Part shown: piece after piece, positions 39,604 to 48,083 of the stretch
Numbering within the stretch: the first letter of the stretch is position 1
Layout: every line of letters begins with the position of its first letter
DNA from: an uncultured Fibrobacter sp.
GTDB taxonomy: Bacteria > Fibrobacterota > Fibrobacteria > Fibrobacterales > Fibrobacteraceae
Direction: 5' to 3'
Assembly (NCBI GenBank): GCA_934691725.1
Contig: CAKUTF010000003.1
Span: 1-64,000, forward strand
Length of the DNA: 64,000 bases
Notes under the pieces: model-generated
Database searches by the model: none
The model's input: the letters and a program-made list of their open reading frames with translations, nothing else
Told to the model about the DNA's origin: nothing
Made by a program: the position numbers and the translations under genes

Positions 39604-40245
39604 ATGTACACAAAGTATTTGGAAAGTTCGTTAAAGGAATGTGATGCCGTCTATGTAGAAGATGTTCCCGCCGGAGAAGGCTGGCTGCATCTGATAAAAA
39701 AAGGGCAGACTTTTCGGATTCTGGATTTGGAAGGAAACCAGGCGGTCGATACGCTCTTTATCAGCGCAAAGGACCCGTCGGAGCGTTACAGTGTCCAGCA
39801 GACTGTGCAACGCCAGGCGAACTGCCTTGTCGGCGTAGGGACAAAGCTTTATTCAAACGATGACAATCCGATGCTTACCGTTGTCGCGGATACGTGCGGC
39901 GATCACGATACGCTCGGAAGTGCCTGTTCGTGCGAGAGCAATACATGCCGTTATTCGCTCGATAAACGTTATATGCACGCTTGCAGGGAATCGTTCCTGA
40001 AAGTCTTACTTGCGATGCCAAACTTAGACAAGCGCGATCAGGTGAACAACTTGAATTTTTTCATGTATGTTCCGTTTGACGAAAAAGGAAACCTGAATTT
40101 TGCCGACGGCATTTCAAGTCCGGGAAAGTATGTGGAAATGAAAGCGGAAATGGATGTGTATGCGGTCGTGAGCAACTGTCCGCAGTTGAACAATCCGTGC
40201 AACGCCTATAATCCCACGCCGGTTCGGATGCTTATCTGGGATTAA
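39604..40245 (+). CDS. DUF1989 protein, type 2, first copy
   Basis: 213 residues, starting at ATG 39604 (SD GGAG, 8 bases). Core motifs are ILDLEGNQAVDTLFISA (39-55), MLTVVADTCGDHDTLGSAC (90-108) and NLNFFMYVPF, ending CNAYNPTPVRMLIWD. The Asp-Thr-Cys-Gly-x-His-Asp segment is the likely active-site or metal region. It is clearly a paralogue of the next gene, with several identical blocks (MLTVVADTCG, HDTLGS, RYMH, NNPCN, YNPTP). Expected to act with the 38874 protein in carboxyguanidine deimination; the division of labour between the two copies is unknown. Confidence 0.86.
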   Translation: MYTKYLESSLKECDAVYVEDVPAGEGWLHLIKKGQTFRILDLEGNQAVDTLFISAKDPSERYSVQQTVQRQANCLVGVGTKLYSNDDNPMLTVVADTCGDHDTLGSACSCESNTCRYSLDKRYMHACRESFLKVLLAMPNLDKRDQVNNLNFFMYVPFDEKGNLNFADGISSPGKYVEMKAEMDVYAVVSNCPQLNNPCNAYNPTPVRMLIWD

Positions 40246-40257
40246 AGCGAGGTGAAG

Positions 40258-40899
40258 ATGAATACAAAGTTGAAAGAAAGTTCCAGAAACTTGAAAGATG
40301 CAATCGCTGACGTGACCGTCTATGCAGGCGAAGGAAAGATGCTTCCTTTGAAGAAAGGACAGGTTTTGCGCCTTATCGATGTCGAAGGAAACCAGTCCGG
40401 AGACGTGCAAATCTACAATGCGAACAATACTGCAGAAAGATACAGTGCGCAGAATACGATTACGGCCCAGGCGAATACGATGATTGAACTTGGAACGGTC
40501 ATTCTGTCGAATGACGGAAATCCGATGCTTACCGTTGTCGCAGACACGTGCGGCGAACACGATACGCTTGGAAGCGGCTGCTCGGCGGAAGGAAACGTGG
40601 TGCGCTATACGGACAAGACACGCTATATGCACAGCTGCCGGGACACTTTCGTCCGGACGCTCCAGAATTTCGACATGGGCAAACATGATCAGGTCTGCAA
40701 CTTGAATTTTTTTACCAAGGTGATTCTCGATGACAAAGGCCGTTTGGAATTTGCCGACGGAATCTCCGGACCTGGAAAATATATCGAGTTGCGTGCTGAA
40801 ATGGATGTACTCTTTCTGCTTTCGGATTGCGCTCAGTTGAACAATCCTTGCAACGATTATAATCCCACGCCGATACGAATGGTCGTTTTCGATGGCTGA
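40258..40899 (+). CDS. DUF1989 protein, type 2, second copy
   Basis: 213 residues, ATG at 40258 with GAGGTG close upstream (a GTG two codons earlier is less likely). Motifs are LIDVEGNQSGDVQIYNA, MLTVVADTCGEHDTLGSGC and NLNFFTKVILDD, ending YNPTPIRMVVFDG. Compared with the first copy it differs most in the segment after the His-Asp motif (CSAEGNVVRY instead of CSCESNTCRY), where two of the Cys are lost. Tandem duplication of this subunit is unusual in such clusters as I know them. Overlaps the hydrolase gene by 8 bases. Confidence 0.86.
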   Translation: MNTKLKESSRNLKDAIADVTVYAGEGKMLPLKKGQVLRLIDVEGNQSGDVQIYNANNTAERYSAQNTITAQANTMIELGTVILSNDGNPMLTVVADTCGEHDTLGSGCSAEGNVVRYTDKTRYMHSCRDTFVRTLQNFDMGKHDQVCNLNFFTKVILDDKGRLEFADGISGPGKYIELRAEMDVLFLLSDCAQLNNPCNDYNPTPIRMVVFDG

Positions 40900-41716
40900 A
40901 TTTATCTACAGATGCTTTACGCGAAAAGCCTTGGACGCCGCTTACGATAACACGCATGCGGTAAAGGATAGCGCGGATATTCTCGAAGAATTTGAAATTC
41001 ACAGTCAAAAAATGGCCCGTGAGTTTTCAAAGACGATGGACATTCCTTATGGGATAAGGCCTCGCGAGAAGTTTGATTATTTCCCTGGAAATCCCGGAGA
41101 AGGAATATTCGTGTTTATTCATGGCGGTTATTGGCAGATGCGTCACAAAAATACGTTTCGCTTTTTGTCGAAAGGACCGCTTTCCTTGGGATTTCATGTC
41201 GCATCTGTTGGTTATACGCTCGCCCCGGAAATGAATTTGTATGAAATCGTGAACGAGGTTCGGATGGCGTTAAAAAGCGTCTGCGCCTATTCCGAAAAAT
41301 TTCAGGCGGATTCCCGAAAGGTAATCATTTCGGGATGGTCGGCGGGTGGGCATCTTTGCGCGATGCTGCTTGCGAATCCCTGTGTCGTCGGCGCTCTTGC
41401 GATTAGCGGAATCTACGACCTGGAACCGATTTCCAAATGCTACTTGAACCAGGCATTGAACCTTTCCGAAGAAGATGTCCTGCGCTTGAGTCCGTTGCGG
41501 ATTCCGTGTGTACGCAAGCCGATGGCGATTGTGTGCGGCGAAGAGGAACTTCCCGAACTTCAGCGGCAAAGCCTTTCGTTCGCCACGCTTCGCGCAGAGG
41601 AAAAAATTCCAGGTTCTTTCGGTCTTCTTGAAAGTAGAAATCACTTTACGATTCTTCGTGAACTTGAAGATGAAAACGGAGCCTTAACACATATTCTTGA
41701 AAACTGGAGAAAGTAA
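40892..41716 (+). CDS. Alpha/beta hydrolase, arylformamidase-like
   Basis: 274 residues. The oxyanion motif HGGYW (77-81) and nucleophile motif GWSAGG (Ser150) match the kynurenine formamidase/arylformamidase group; the catalytic His is probably in RNHFTIL near 250. No signal peptide. Tightly embedded in the operon (8-base overlap before, 1-base gap after), so it should serve the pathway, perhaps on a carbamoyl or formyl-type amide; no such step is established for guanidine breakdown. Tryptophan catabolism (KynB) has no other gene here. Confidence 0.82.
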   Translation: MAEFIYRCFTRKALDAAYDNTHAVKDSADILEEFEIHSQKMAREFSKTMDIPYGIRPREKFDYFPGNPGEGIFVFIHGGYWQMRHKNTFRFLSKGPLSLGFHVASVGYTLAPEMNLYEIVNEVRMALKSVCAYSEKFQADSRKVIISGWSAGGHLCAMLLANPCVVGALAISGIYDLEPISKCYLNQALNLSEEDVLRLSPLRIPCVRKPMAIVCGEEELPELQRQSLSFATLRAEEKIPGSFGLLESRNHFTILRELEDENGALTHILENWRK

Positions 41717-41717
41717 T

Positions 41718-44700
41718 ATGTTTCAAAAAGTGTTGATTGCCAATCGCGGTGAAATCGCCTGTCGGGTGATTCGAACGCTGAAGGATATGGGCGTCAAGTC
41801 GGTTGCCGTCTATTCGGATCCGGATGAAAGTGCGGCGCATGTCCTGATGGCTGACGAATCGGTTCGGATTGGGCCTGCCACAGCAAAGGAAAGCTACCTC
41901 AACGTGGATGCAATTTTGGCTGCCATCAAAAAGACCGGTGCGGAAGCGGTCCATCCGGGATATGGCTTCTTGAGCGAGAATGCCGAGTTTGCAAAAACAT
42001 TGGAGAAAAATGGAATCGCCTTTATCGGTCCGACTCCGACGCAGCTGACGGAATTCGGCTTGAAACATCGCAGCAAGGAACTCGCCAAGGAATTCGGCGT
42101 CCCGCTTGTTCCAGGTTCGGGTCTTTTGCGAAATGTCGAAGAGGCGGTGATATCTGCAAAAGAAATCGGCTACCCCGTTATGTTAAAAAGTACCGCTGGC
42201 GGCGGCGGGATCGGGATGACCGTTTGTCACGATGAAAAGGAACTTTGCGAAAGTTATGATCGCATCAAACGGCTTAGTGAAAACAATTTTAAAAATGCGG
42301 GACTTTTTGTCGAAAAGTATATAGAACGCGGTCGCCATGTCGAAGTACAGATTTTTGGCGACGGTGACGGAAATGCGGTTGTTCTCGGCGAGCGCGACTG
42401 TTCGGTGCAACGCCGTAACCAGAAGGTCATCGAAGAAACGCCCGCTCCGAACCTTCCCGAAAGTACTCGTCGGGAATTGCATGCCGCTGCCTTGCGCCTT
42501 GTGCAGGGGGTCAAGTATCGCTCTGCGGGAACGGTGGAGTTTATCTATGATGCCAAAGAAGACAAGTTCTACTTTTTGGAAGTGAATACGCGTTTGCAGG
42601 TGGAGCACGGCGTAACGGAAACCGTTTTTGGCGTGGATCTTGTGCGCTGGATGATTGAACTTGCCGCAGGGATTTGCCCGTTTGAAATCGGAGAGACTTT
42701 TACGCCGAAAGGCCATGCGATGGAGTTCCGCGTCTATGCGGAAGATCCGGGAAAGAATTATCGTCCTTCCAGCGGTCTTTTGACGGAAGTCGATTTTCCG
42801 AAAGATGTCCGGGTCGATACCTGGGTCTCGCGCGGAACGGAAGTCAGCGCTTTTTACGATCCGCTGCTGGCGAAGATTATTGTCGCCGGGAAAGATCGGG
42901 CGGAAAATATCGAAAAGGCAAAAGCCGCCTTGGCGAAAGTCCGGCTTTGCGGATTTGAAACGAACATCAAGCTTTTGCAGGATGTACTTGAAATTCCCGC
43001 CTTTGTTTCGGGAAACGTTTCGACATGGATTTTAAATGACTATCGCTATAAAAATCGGACATTTGAAATTCTCGCTCCGGGCTTGCAGACGACTGTCCAG
43101 GACTATCCGGGTCGCCTGAAGCTCTGGGATGTCGGGATTCCGCCTTCCGGTCCGATGGATAATTACAGTTTCCGCTTGGCGAATAAAATCGTCGGGAATG
43201 CGGATGATGCGGCGGGCATTGAAATGACTCTTTCCGGCTGCTCGATTTGCTTTCACACGGATGCCTTGGTCGCATGGACAGGCGGGGATTTCCCGGCAAA
43301 GCTGAATGGGGAGCCTTGTCCGAAGAATGTTCCGGTCAAGCTGAAAGATGGCGATGTTCTCAAGTTTGGACTCACGAAGCTCGGGCAGCGCGCCTATCTC
43401 GCTGTTCGTGGAGGAATCGATGTTCCCGATTATTTAGGAAGCAAATCGACTTTTACTCTCGGCGGCTTTGGCGGCCATGGCGGGCGTGCTCTTTCGGCGG
43501 GCGATATCTTGCATATCGGAAACGATATTTTTGGCGAACCGCTTGTTCCGTCGGAAAAGGCTGTTCCAAAAATTTCTTCCGAGTGGAAGATCGGGGTGAT
43601 GTACGGTCCGCACGGCGCACCGGATTACCTGACAAAAAATGACATTGACGATTTTTTCTCTGCGACGTGGGAAGTCCATTACAACTCTTCGCGTACGGGA
43701 ATCCGCTTGATTGGACCGCAACCGAAATGGGCGCGTCCCGATGGCGGCGAGGCGGGGCTTCACCCTTCGAACCTTCACGATAACGCGTATGCGGTCGGAA
43801 CGGTTGACTTCACAGGGGATATGCCGATTATCTTGGGCGTTGACGGACCTAGCCTTGGCGGCTTCGCTTGCCCGGTGACGATTGTTTCCTCGGAACTGTG
43901 GAAAATGGGCGAACTTCGCAGCGGAGATAAAGTCAAGTTTATCCCGATTTCTGCACAAAAGGCGGAAGAAATTCGCTTGGCGCGGGAAGCGAACCTGCGA
44001 AATCCGGAAAAGGCTTCTGCTGAAATCCCGGAATTGGAAGCCGCTCCGGTGACGACACCAATTGTCGCGGAGTTTCATGCGGAAAATGAAATGGAACATG
44101 TCGTTGTCCGCGCAGACGGCGACGATTATGTCCTTTTGGAATTTGGTCCGAACCGAATCGACCTGCGGCTCCGCTTTACGGCGCACGCCTGGATGCTAGC
44201 GGTGAAGGAACAGCTGAAAGAGTTTGTCATCGATGTGACTCCCGGAATTCGCTCCATACAGATTCATTACGATATCCGGAAAATTCGTCAATGGGAAATG
44301 TTGCGGAAGCTCGCCGAACTTTCGGAACATTTGAAGAAAAACAAGATGACGAGCGTTGCCACCCGGACGGTCTATCTGCCGCTTTCGTGGGATGATCCGC
44401 AGACGCGTCTTGCGATTCAAAAATATGTGACGACGGTTCGTCCTGGCGCTCCGTGGTGCACTCCGAACAATATCGAATTTATCCGCCGCGTAAACGGCCT
44501 GGATTCCGTGGAAGATGTCAAAAGGATTGTCTTTGATGCGGATTATCTGGTGATGGGACTTGGCGACGTCTATCTGGGAGCGCCTGTGGCGACGCCTCTT
44601 GACCCGAGACACCGCCTGGTGACGACAAAGTACAATCCGGCGAGAACCTGGACTCCCGAAAATGCGGTCGGAATCGGCGGCGCCTATATGTGCGTCTATG

Positions 44701-45311
44701 GCATGGAAGGTCCCGGCGGCTACCAGTTCGTGGGAAGGACCGTGCAGATGTGGAACCGTTTTAAACAGACGAGCGATTTTTCGCTTCCGTATCTGCTGCG
44801 ATTCTTTGACCGGATTCGCTTTTACGAAGTAGGCGCAGACGAACTGCTCCAGATGCGCAAGGACTTTGTCGCGGGAAAGTTCCACGTAAAAATCGAGGAA
44901 AGTTCGTTTGACATCCTGGAATATGAAAAATTCCTCGCGGAAAATGCGGATTCCATCGAAGCCTTTGAATCCAAACGCAAGAAGGCGTTTGAAGAGGAAA
45001 AGGAACGCTGGATTGCTACCGGGCAGTTTACGTTTGAAAGCCACAGCGCGGCATCCGCTCCGGTTCTCGAAGCGACCCTTGCCGAAGGCGAGGAAGGCGT
45101 CTATTCCCCGGTCTCGGGAAGTCTCTGGAAACTGGTCGTCGATAAGGTCGGGCGCAAGGTGAAGGCGGGCGAAACACTGGCGATTCTCGAAAGCATGAAA
45201 ACGGAAATCCCGGTTGTCGCCGACGAAGATTTCGTGGTGACGCAAATTTTCGCGAAACCCGCTACAGAAGTTCGCTCCGGACAATGCCTGTTCGCGGTCA
45301 AGAACGCTTGA
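41718..45311 (+). CDS. Biotin-dependent guanidine/urea carboxylase
   Basis: 1197 residues, multidomain, ATP- and biotin-dependent. Order: biotin carboxylase (1-450; NRGEIACRVI, ATP-grasp GGGGIGMTV, FLEVNTRLQVEHGVTE), then carboxyltransferase made of an AHS2-like part (from about 455, LAPGLQTTVQDYPGR) and an AHS1-like part (from about 795), then a C-terminal biotinyl domain with ESMKTE (biotin on about Lys1161). Urea carboxylase and guanidine carboxylase share this build. The linked DUF1989 genes favour guanidine as substrate, giving carboxyguanidine for deimination and then allophanate for AtzF. No hydrolase is fused, unlike fungal urea amidolyase. Start ATG 41718 has GGAGA 7 bases upstream. 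Confidence 0.9.
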   Translation: MFQKVLIANRGEIACRVIRTLKDMGVKSVAVYSDPDESAAHVLMADESVRIGPATAKESYLNVDAILAAIKKTGAEAVHPGYGFLSENAEFAKTLEKNGIAFIGPTPTQLTEFGLKHRSKELAKEFGVPLVPGSGLLRNVEEAVISAKEIGYPVMLKSTAGGGGIGMTVCHDEKELCESYDRIKRLSENNFKNAGLFVEKYIERGRHVEVQIFGDGDGNAVVLGERDCSVQRRNQKVIEETPAPNLPESTRRELHAAALRLVQGVKYRSAGTVEFIYDAKEDKFYFLEVNTRLQVEHGVTETVFGVDLVRWMIELAAGICPFEIGETFTPKGHAMEFRVYAEDPGKNYRPSSGLLTEVDFPKDVRVDTWVSRGTEVSAFYDPLLAKIIVAGKDRAENIEKAKAALAKVRLCGFETNIKLLQDVLEIPAFVSGNVSTWILNDYRYKNRTFEILAPGLQTTVQDYPGRLKLWDVGIPPSGPMDNYSFRLANKIVGNADDAAGIEMTLSGCSICFHTDALVAWTGGDFPAKLNGEPCPKNVPVKLKDGDVLKFGLTKLGQRAYLAVRGGIDVPDYLGSKSTFTLGGFGGHGGRALSAGDILHIGNDIFGEPLVPSEKAVPKISSEWKIGVMYGPHGAPDYLTKNDIDDFFSATWEVHYNSSRTGIRLIGPQPKWARPDGGEAGLHPSNLHDNAYAVGTVDFTGDMPIILGVDGPSLGGFACPVTIVSSELWKMGELRSGDKVKFIPISAQKAEEIRLAREANLRNPEKASAEIPELEAAPVTTPIVAEFHAENEMEHVVVRADGDDYVLLEFGPNRIDLRLRFTAHAWMLAVKEQLKEFVIDVTPGIRSIQIHYDIRKIRQWEMLRKLAELSEHLKKNKMTSVATRTVYLPLSWDDPQTRLAIQKYVTTVRPGAPWCTPNNIEFIRRVNGLDSVEDVKRIVFDADYLVMGLGDVYLGAPVATPLDPRHRLVTTKYNPARTWTPENAVGIGGAYMCVYGMEGPGGYQFVGRTVQMWNRFKQTSDFSLPYLLRFFDRIRFYEVGADELLQMRKDFVAGKFHVKIEESSFDILEYEKFLAENADSIEAFESKRKKAFEEEKERWIATGQFTFESHSAASAPVLEATLAEGEEGVYSPVSGSLWKLVVDKVGRKVKAGETLAILESMKTEIPVVADEDFVVTQIFAKPATEVRSGQCLFAVKNA

Positions 45312-45334
45312 AGAATCTCCAGTCTTCAGGAAAA

Positions 45335-45365
45335 CGATCCGTCGTTATCGGCGGGTCGCTTTTTA
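45335..45365 (+). terminator. Terminator of the carboxylase operon
   Basis: Ten-bp stem CGATCCGTCG/CGGCGGGTCG (two G-U) with a TTAT loop and a T-run, 24 bases after the carboxylase stop codon. Confidence 0.88.
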
Positions 45366-45483
45366 TGCGAAAAATGGATGAAGTCGTCGCTGTGGATAGA
45401 TTGTCCATGGCAAAGGGGAAAACCTTTTTTTTCTTTGGAAAATGGGAAATATTTTAATCATTGTCCTTTTCCATGAGGAGTGT

Positions 45484-46923
45484 ATGAAAATATTTTCTGT
45501 TGCCGGTTTTTGTGCGTTGGCGCTTTGTTCTCTATCCCATTCCTACCAATTGCAGGGAAAAGTCCTAGATGAAAGTGGAAATCCTGTAATAGGCGCGGAT
45601 GTCTTGCTGATATCCAAAAACAAGGCGACTGTAACTAACGCAAATGGTGAATTTTTAATTCGGGAAGATGAAGCATCCCTCAAAAGGCGAAATTCCGGGC
45701 TGCAATCCTTTTCTTTGCAAAACGGGATCTTTGCTGTCTTTGTGAATACTTCACAGCCTTTCCAGTTGAAAGTTTTCGATCTGGTGGGAAACGAAGTCTT
45801 TTCGGAAGTTCGGCGTGGATTCGGGGAACATCGCTTGGATTTTCAAAAATTGTCGTCGCCGGGAAGATATATGGTGAGTTTTCAGACGGGAAACCATCGA
45901 AAAGTGATTTCTGTTTCGACTGGGGAAAGTTTTTCCGGGAAAACTTTTGGCGATAATGAAACTTACGAACGCCGCTCCCTAAAAAAAGAACTTTTCTTAC
46001 TGGATTCGTTGCGAATATCTGCAGAATTGTACGAAACATTGACTGTCGCCTTGCCAAACCTGGATACGAATCTGGTTTTGACTTTGCATAAGAAGGAATT
46101 GCAGTATGCCTTTGGCTGGGCAAAAGGCAACGCTCCTGTCCCTACGAGAGGATGCGGAAAGGATTGGAATCGGGTGAAATCGGGAAGCTATGACTTTACG
46201 TGGAGCAAGGGAAAGCGAACGATTCGCATCGACATCCCGGATAATTATGATAACAGCAAGCCTTACCGTTTGGTTTTTGGAATGCATTGTATGGGCGGCT
46301 GGGCGGGAGGCGTCCAGCAGGAAGGCTATTATGGCTTAAAACAGCTGGACAGCGAAAAAACGACGATTTTTGTCGCTCCCGAGGGAAATGGAAACCAGGC
46401 TCCGTGGAATCAGGACGACTATACGCTGTTCGATGAATTACTTGCGGATTTGGAGGAAAATCTTTGTATCGATTCTTCGCGCGTATTCTCTGCGGGGTTC
46501 AGTTACGGTTCCATGTTTACGAATGGGCTTTCTCGTAATCACAAGGACAAGCTCCGTGCGGTTGCGGTTTATGAAACGGCAGAAATCAATATTTATACTC
46601 CGGAGGTCGATACAGAGGGCTCTATCGCATGGATGGGCGTAGTCGCTTTACAGGATAATCTCTGCACTCCTGAACTTGGACGGGCATCCCGTAATACGGC
46701 GTTAAGATATAACGGTCCAAACTTTACGGATGCCAGTGGGGAACAGGCAGAGGAGTATTTGGGAAACGGTCCGCACATTTGCTACGACTATAAAAGCGTG
46801 GACCCGCGTTTTCCGGTCAAATGGTGTACGCAGAACGGCGGGCATATCTGGGACCACAAAGATCCGGGAGAGCAGCAGTCCTGGGTTCCGAAGACGACAT
46901 GGGATTTCTTTACGCAGTTCTAG
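45484..46923 (+). CDS. Secreted feruloyl-esterase-like hydrolase with N-terminal accessory domains
   Basis: 479 residues. Signal peptide (VAGFCALALCSLSHS), a carboxypeptidase-regulatory-like beta domain (about 22-70, GKVLDESGNPVIGADVLL), a second small domain resembling a secretion C-terminal sorting module (FDLVGNEVFSEV ... SPGRYMVSFQTGNHRKV, about 100-140), then the catalytic alpha/beta hydrolase from about 215. It has GCGK at the start, MHCMGGWAGG, nucleophile Ser340 (GFSYGS) and His454 (NGGHIW). The catalytic part resembles fungal-type feruloyl esterase C / PHB-depolymerase-like esterases, fitting release of ferulate from plant cell walls. ATG 45484 has GAGGAG upstream. Confidence 0.84.
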   Translation: MKIFSVAGFCALALCSLSHSYQLQGKVLDESGNPVIGADVLLISKNKATVTNANGEFLIREDEASLKRRNSGLQSFSLQNGIFAVFVNTSQPFQLKVFDLVGNEVFSEVRRGFGEHRLDFQKLSSPGRYMVSFQTGNHRKVISVSTGESFSGKTFGDNETYERRSLKKELFLLDSLRISAELYETLTVALPNLDTNLVLTLHKKELQYAFGWAKGNAPVPTRGCGKDWNRVKSGSYDFTWSKGKRTIRIDIPDNYDNSKPYRLVFGMHCMGGWAGGVQQEGYYGLKQLDSEKTTIFVAPEGNGNQAPWNQDDYTLFDELLADLEENLCIDSSRVFSAGFSYGSMFTNGLSRNHKDKLRAVAVYETAEINIYTPEVDTEGSIAWMGVVALQDNLCTPELGRASRNTALRYNGPNFTDASGEQAEEYLGNGPHICYDYKSVDPRFPVKWCTQNGGHIWDHKDPGEQQSWVPKTTWDFFTQF

Positions 46924-46960
46924 GCTCGGCTCTCAAAATTTTCTCTCTTTGATGAAAACA

Positions 46961-46985
46961 GTCCTCCCACGTGGGAGGACTTCTT
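46961..46985. terminator. Shared terminator between the esterase and pheS genes
   Basis: Perfect inverted repeat GTCCTCCCAC/GTGGGAGGAC with pyrimidine-rich flanks (TTCTT to the right, TGTTTT on the minus strand), placed between two convergent genes. Confidence 0.75.
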
Positions 46986-47010
46986 GCGGAATATAAAAAG
47001 CAACAACCGG

Positions 47011-48033
47011 TTAGAATTGGCTTAGGAATCGCTGGTCGTTTGACGTCAGAAGCCCGATTTCCGGAATTTCGTGGCGGAGCATCGCGATGCGGTCAAGCCC
47101 GAAACCGAAAGCGAAACCCGTGTACTTTTCGGGATCGATGCCGCAGTTCTTGAACACGTTCGGATCGACGGATCCGCAACCGCCGATTTCCATCCAGCCT
47201 GTTCCCTTGCAACGCTTGCAGCCCTTGCCGCCGCAGAAGACGCAGCTCACGTCCATTTCCGCGGAAGGTTCCGTGAACGGGAAAAAGCTCGGACGGAAAC
47301 GCGTTTTCACGCCTTCGCCGAAAAGCTTGTTCATAAAAATCTGGAGAACGCCCTTGAGCTGCGCAAAGGTAATCGTTTCGTCAACGACCAGGCCTTCGCA
47401 TTGCTGGAACATCGGAGCGTGCGTCGCATCGTTATCGACGCGGAAAACGTGTCCCGGCGCGATCATCCGGAAAGGCGGCTTGTGCGTTTCCATGTAGTGG
47501 ATCTGCGTGTCGGAAGTTTGCGTGCGAAGCATGACCTTGTCGCCCAGATAGAATGTATCCTGCATGTCGCGACTCGGATGGTCGGGCGGCGTGTTGAGCG
47601 CTTCGAAGTTATACCAGTCCGTTTCGATATCCTTTCCCGAATCGACGGCGAAACCCATTTGCGAAAAGAAGTCGATGATTTCTTCGCGGACGTCATAGAC
47701 CGGATGCGTGGAGCCGGCGGGAATTCCGTTTCCCGGAAGGCTGATATCCGTCCAGCCTTTTTCGAGTTCCGCTTCAAGAGCTTTCTTTTTCGCTTCTTCG
47801 AGCGCCTTGTCGATTTTTTCGGAAACGCTCTGCTTCAGTTCATTGACGAGCTTTCCAAAAGAGGGTCGCTCTTCGGCGGAGAGATTCGCCATCTGCTTCA
47901 TGAGACCGGTAATCTGGCCTTTTTTTCCGAGCCACTTGACGCGGAGCGCATCGACGGCTTCCTTGACATTGAGCTTTGTTTCGGCGAGTTCCGTTTCAAA
48001 GGCCTCGCGCATTTGGGAAAGTTTTTCGTTCAT
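47011..48033 (-). CDS. pheS: Phenylalanine-tRNA ligase alpha subunit
   Basis: 340 residues, class II synthetase catalytic subunit. N-terminal coiled coil (about 1-95) for tRNA contact, then motif 2 FRVDNDATHAPMFQQCEG and motif 3 GFAFGFGLDRIAMLRHEI. A small CxxCxGxxCxxC insert (CVFCGGKGCKRC) lies before the last motif. The partner pheT is not next to it (an MFS transporter gene follows on the same strand upstream), so the two subunits must be encoded apart. Confidence 0.96.
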   Translation of the reverse strand: MNEKLSQMREAFETELAETKLNVKEAVDALRVKWLGKKGQITGLMKQMANLSAEERPSFGKLVNELKQSVSEKIDKALEEAKKKALEAELEKGWTDISLPGNGIPAGSTHPVYDVREEIIDFFSQMGFAVDSGKDIETDWYNFEALNTPPDHPSRDMQDTFYLGDKVMLRTQTSDTQIHYMETHKPPFRMIAPGHVFRVDNDATHAPMFQQCEGLVVDETITFAQLKGVLQIFMNKLFGEGVKTRFRPSFFPFTEPSAEMDVSCVFCGGKGCKRCKGTGWMEIGGCGSVDPNVFKNCGIDPEKYTGFAFGFGLDRIAMLRHEIPEIGLLTSNDQRFLSQF

Positions 48034-48083
48034 AACACCCCAAAAATAGAAAATTTATGCCTGGATTCCCGGAAATGAAAATT

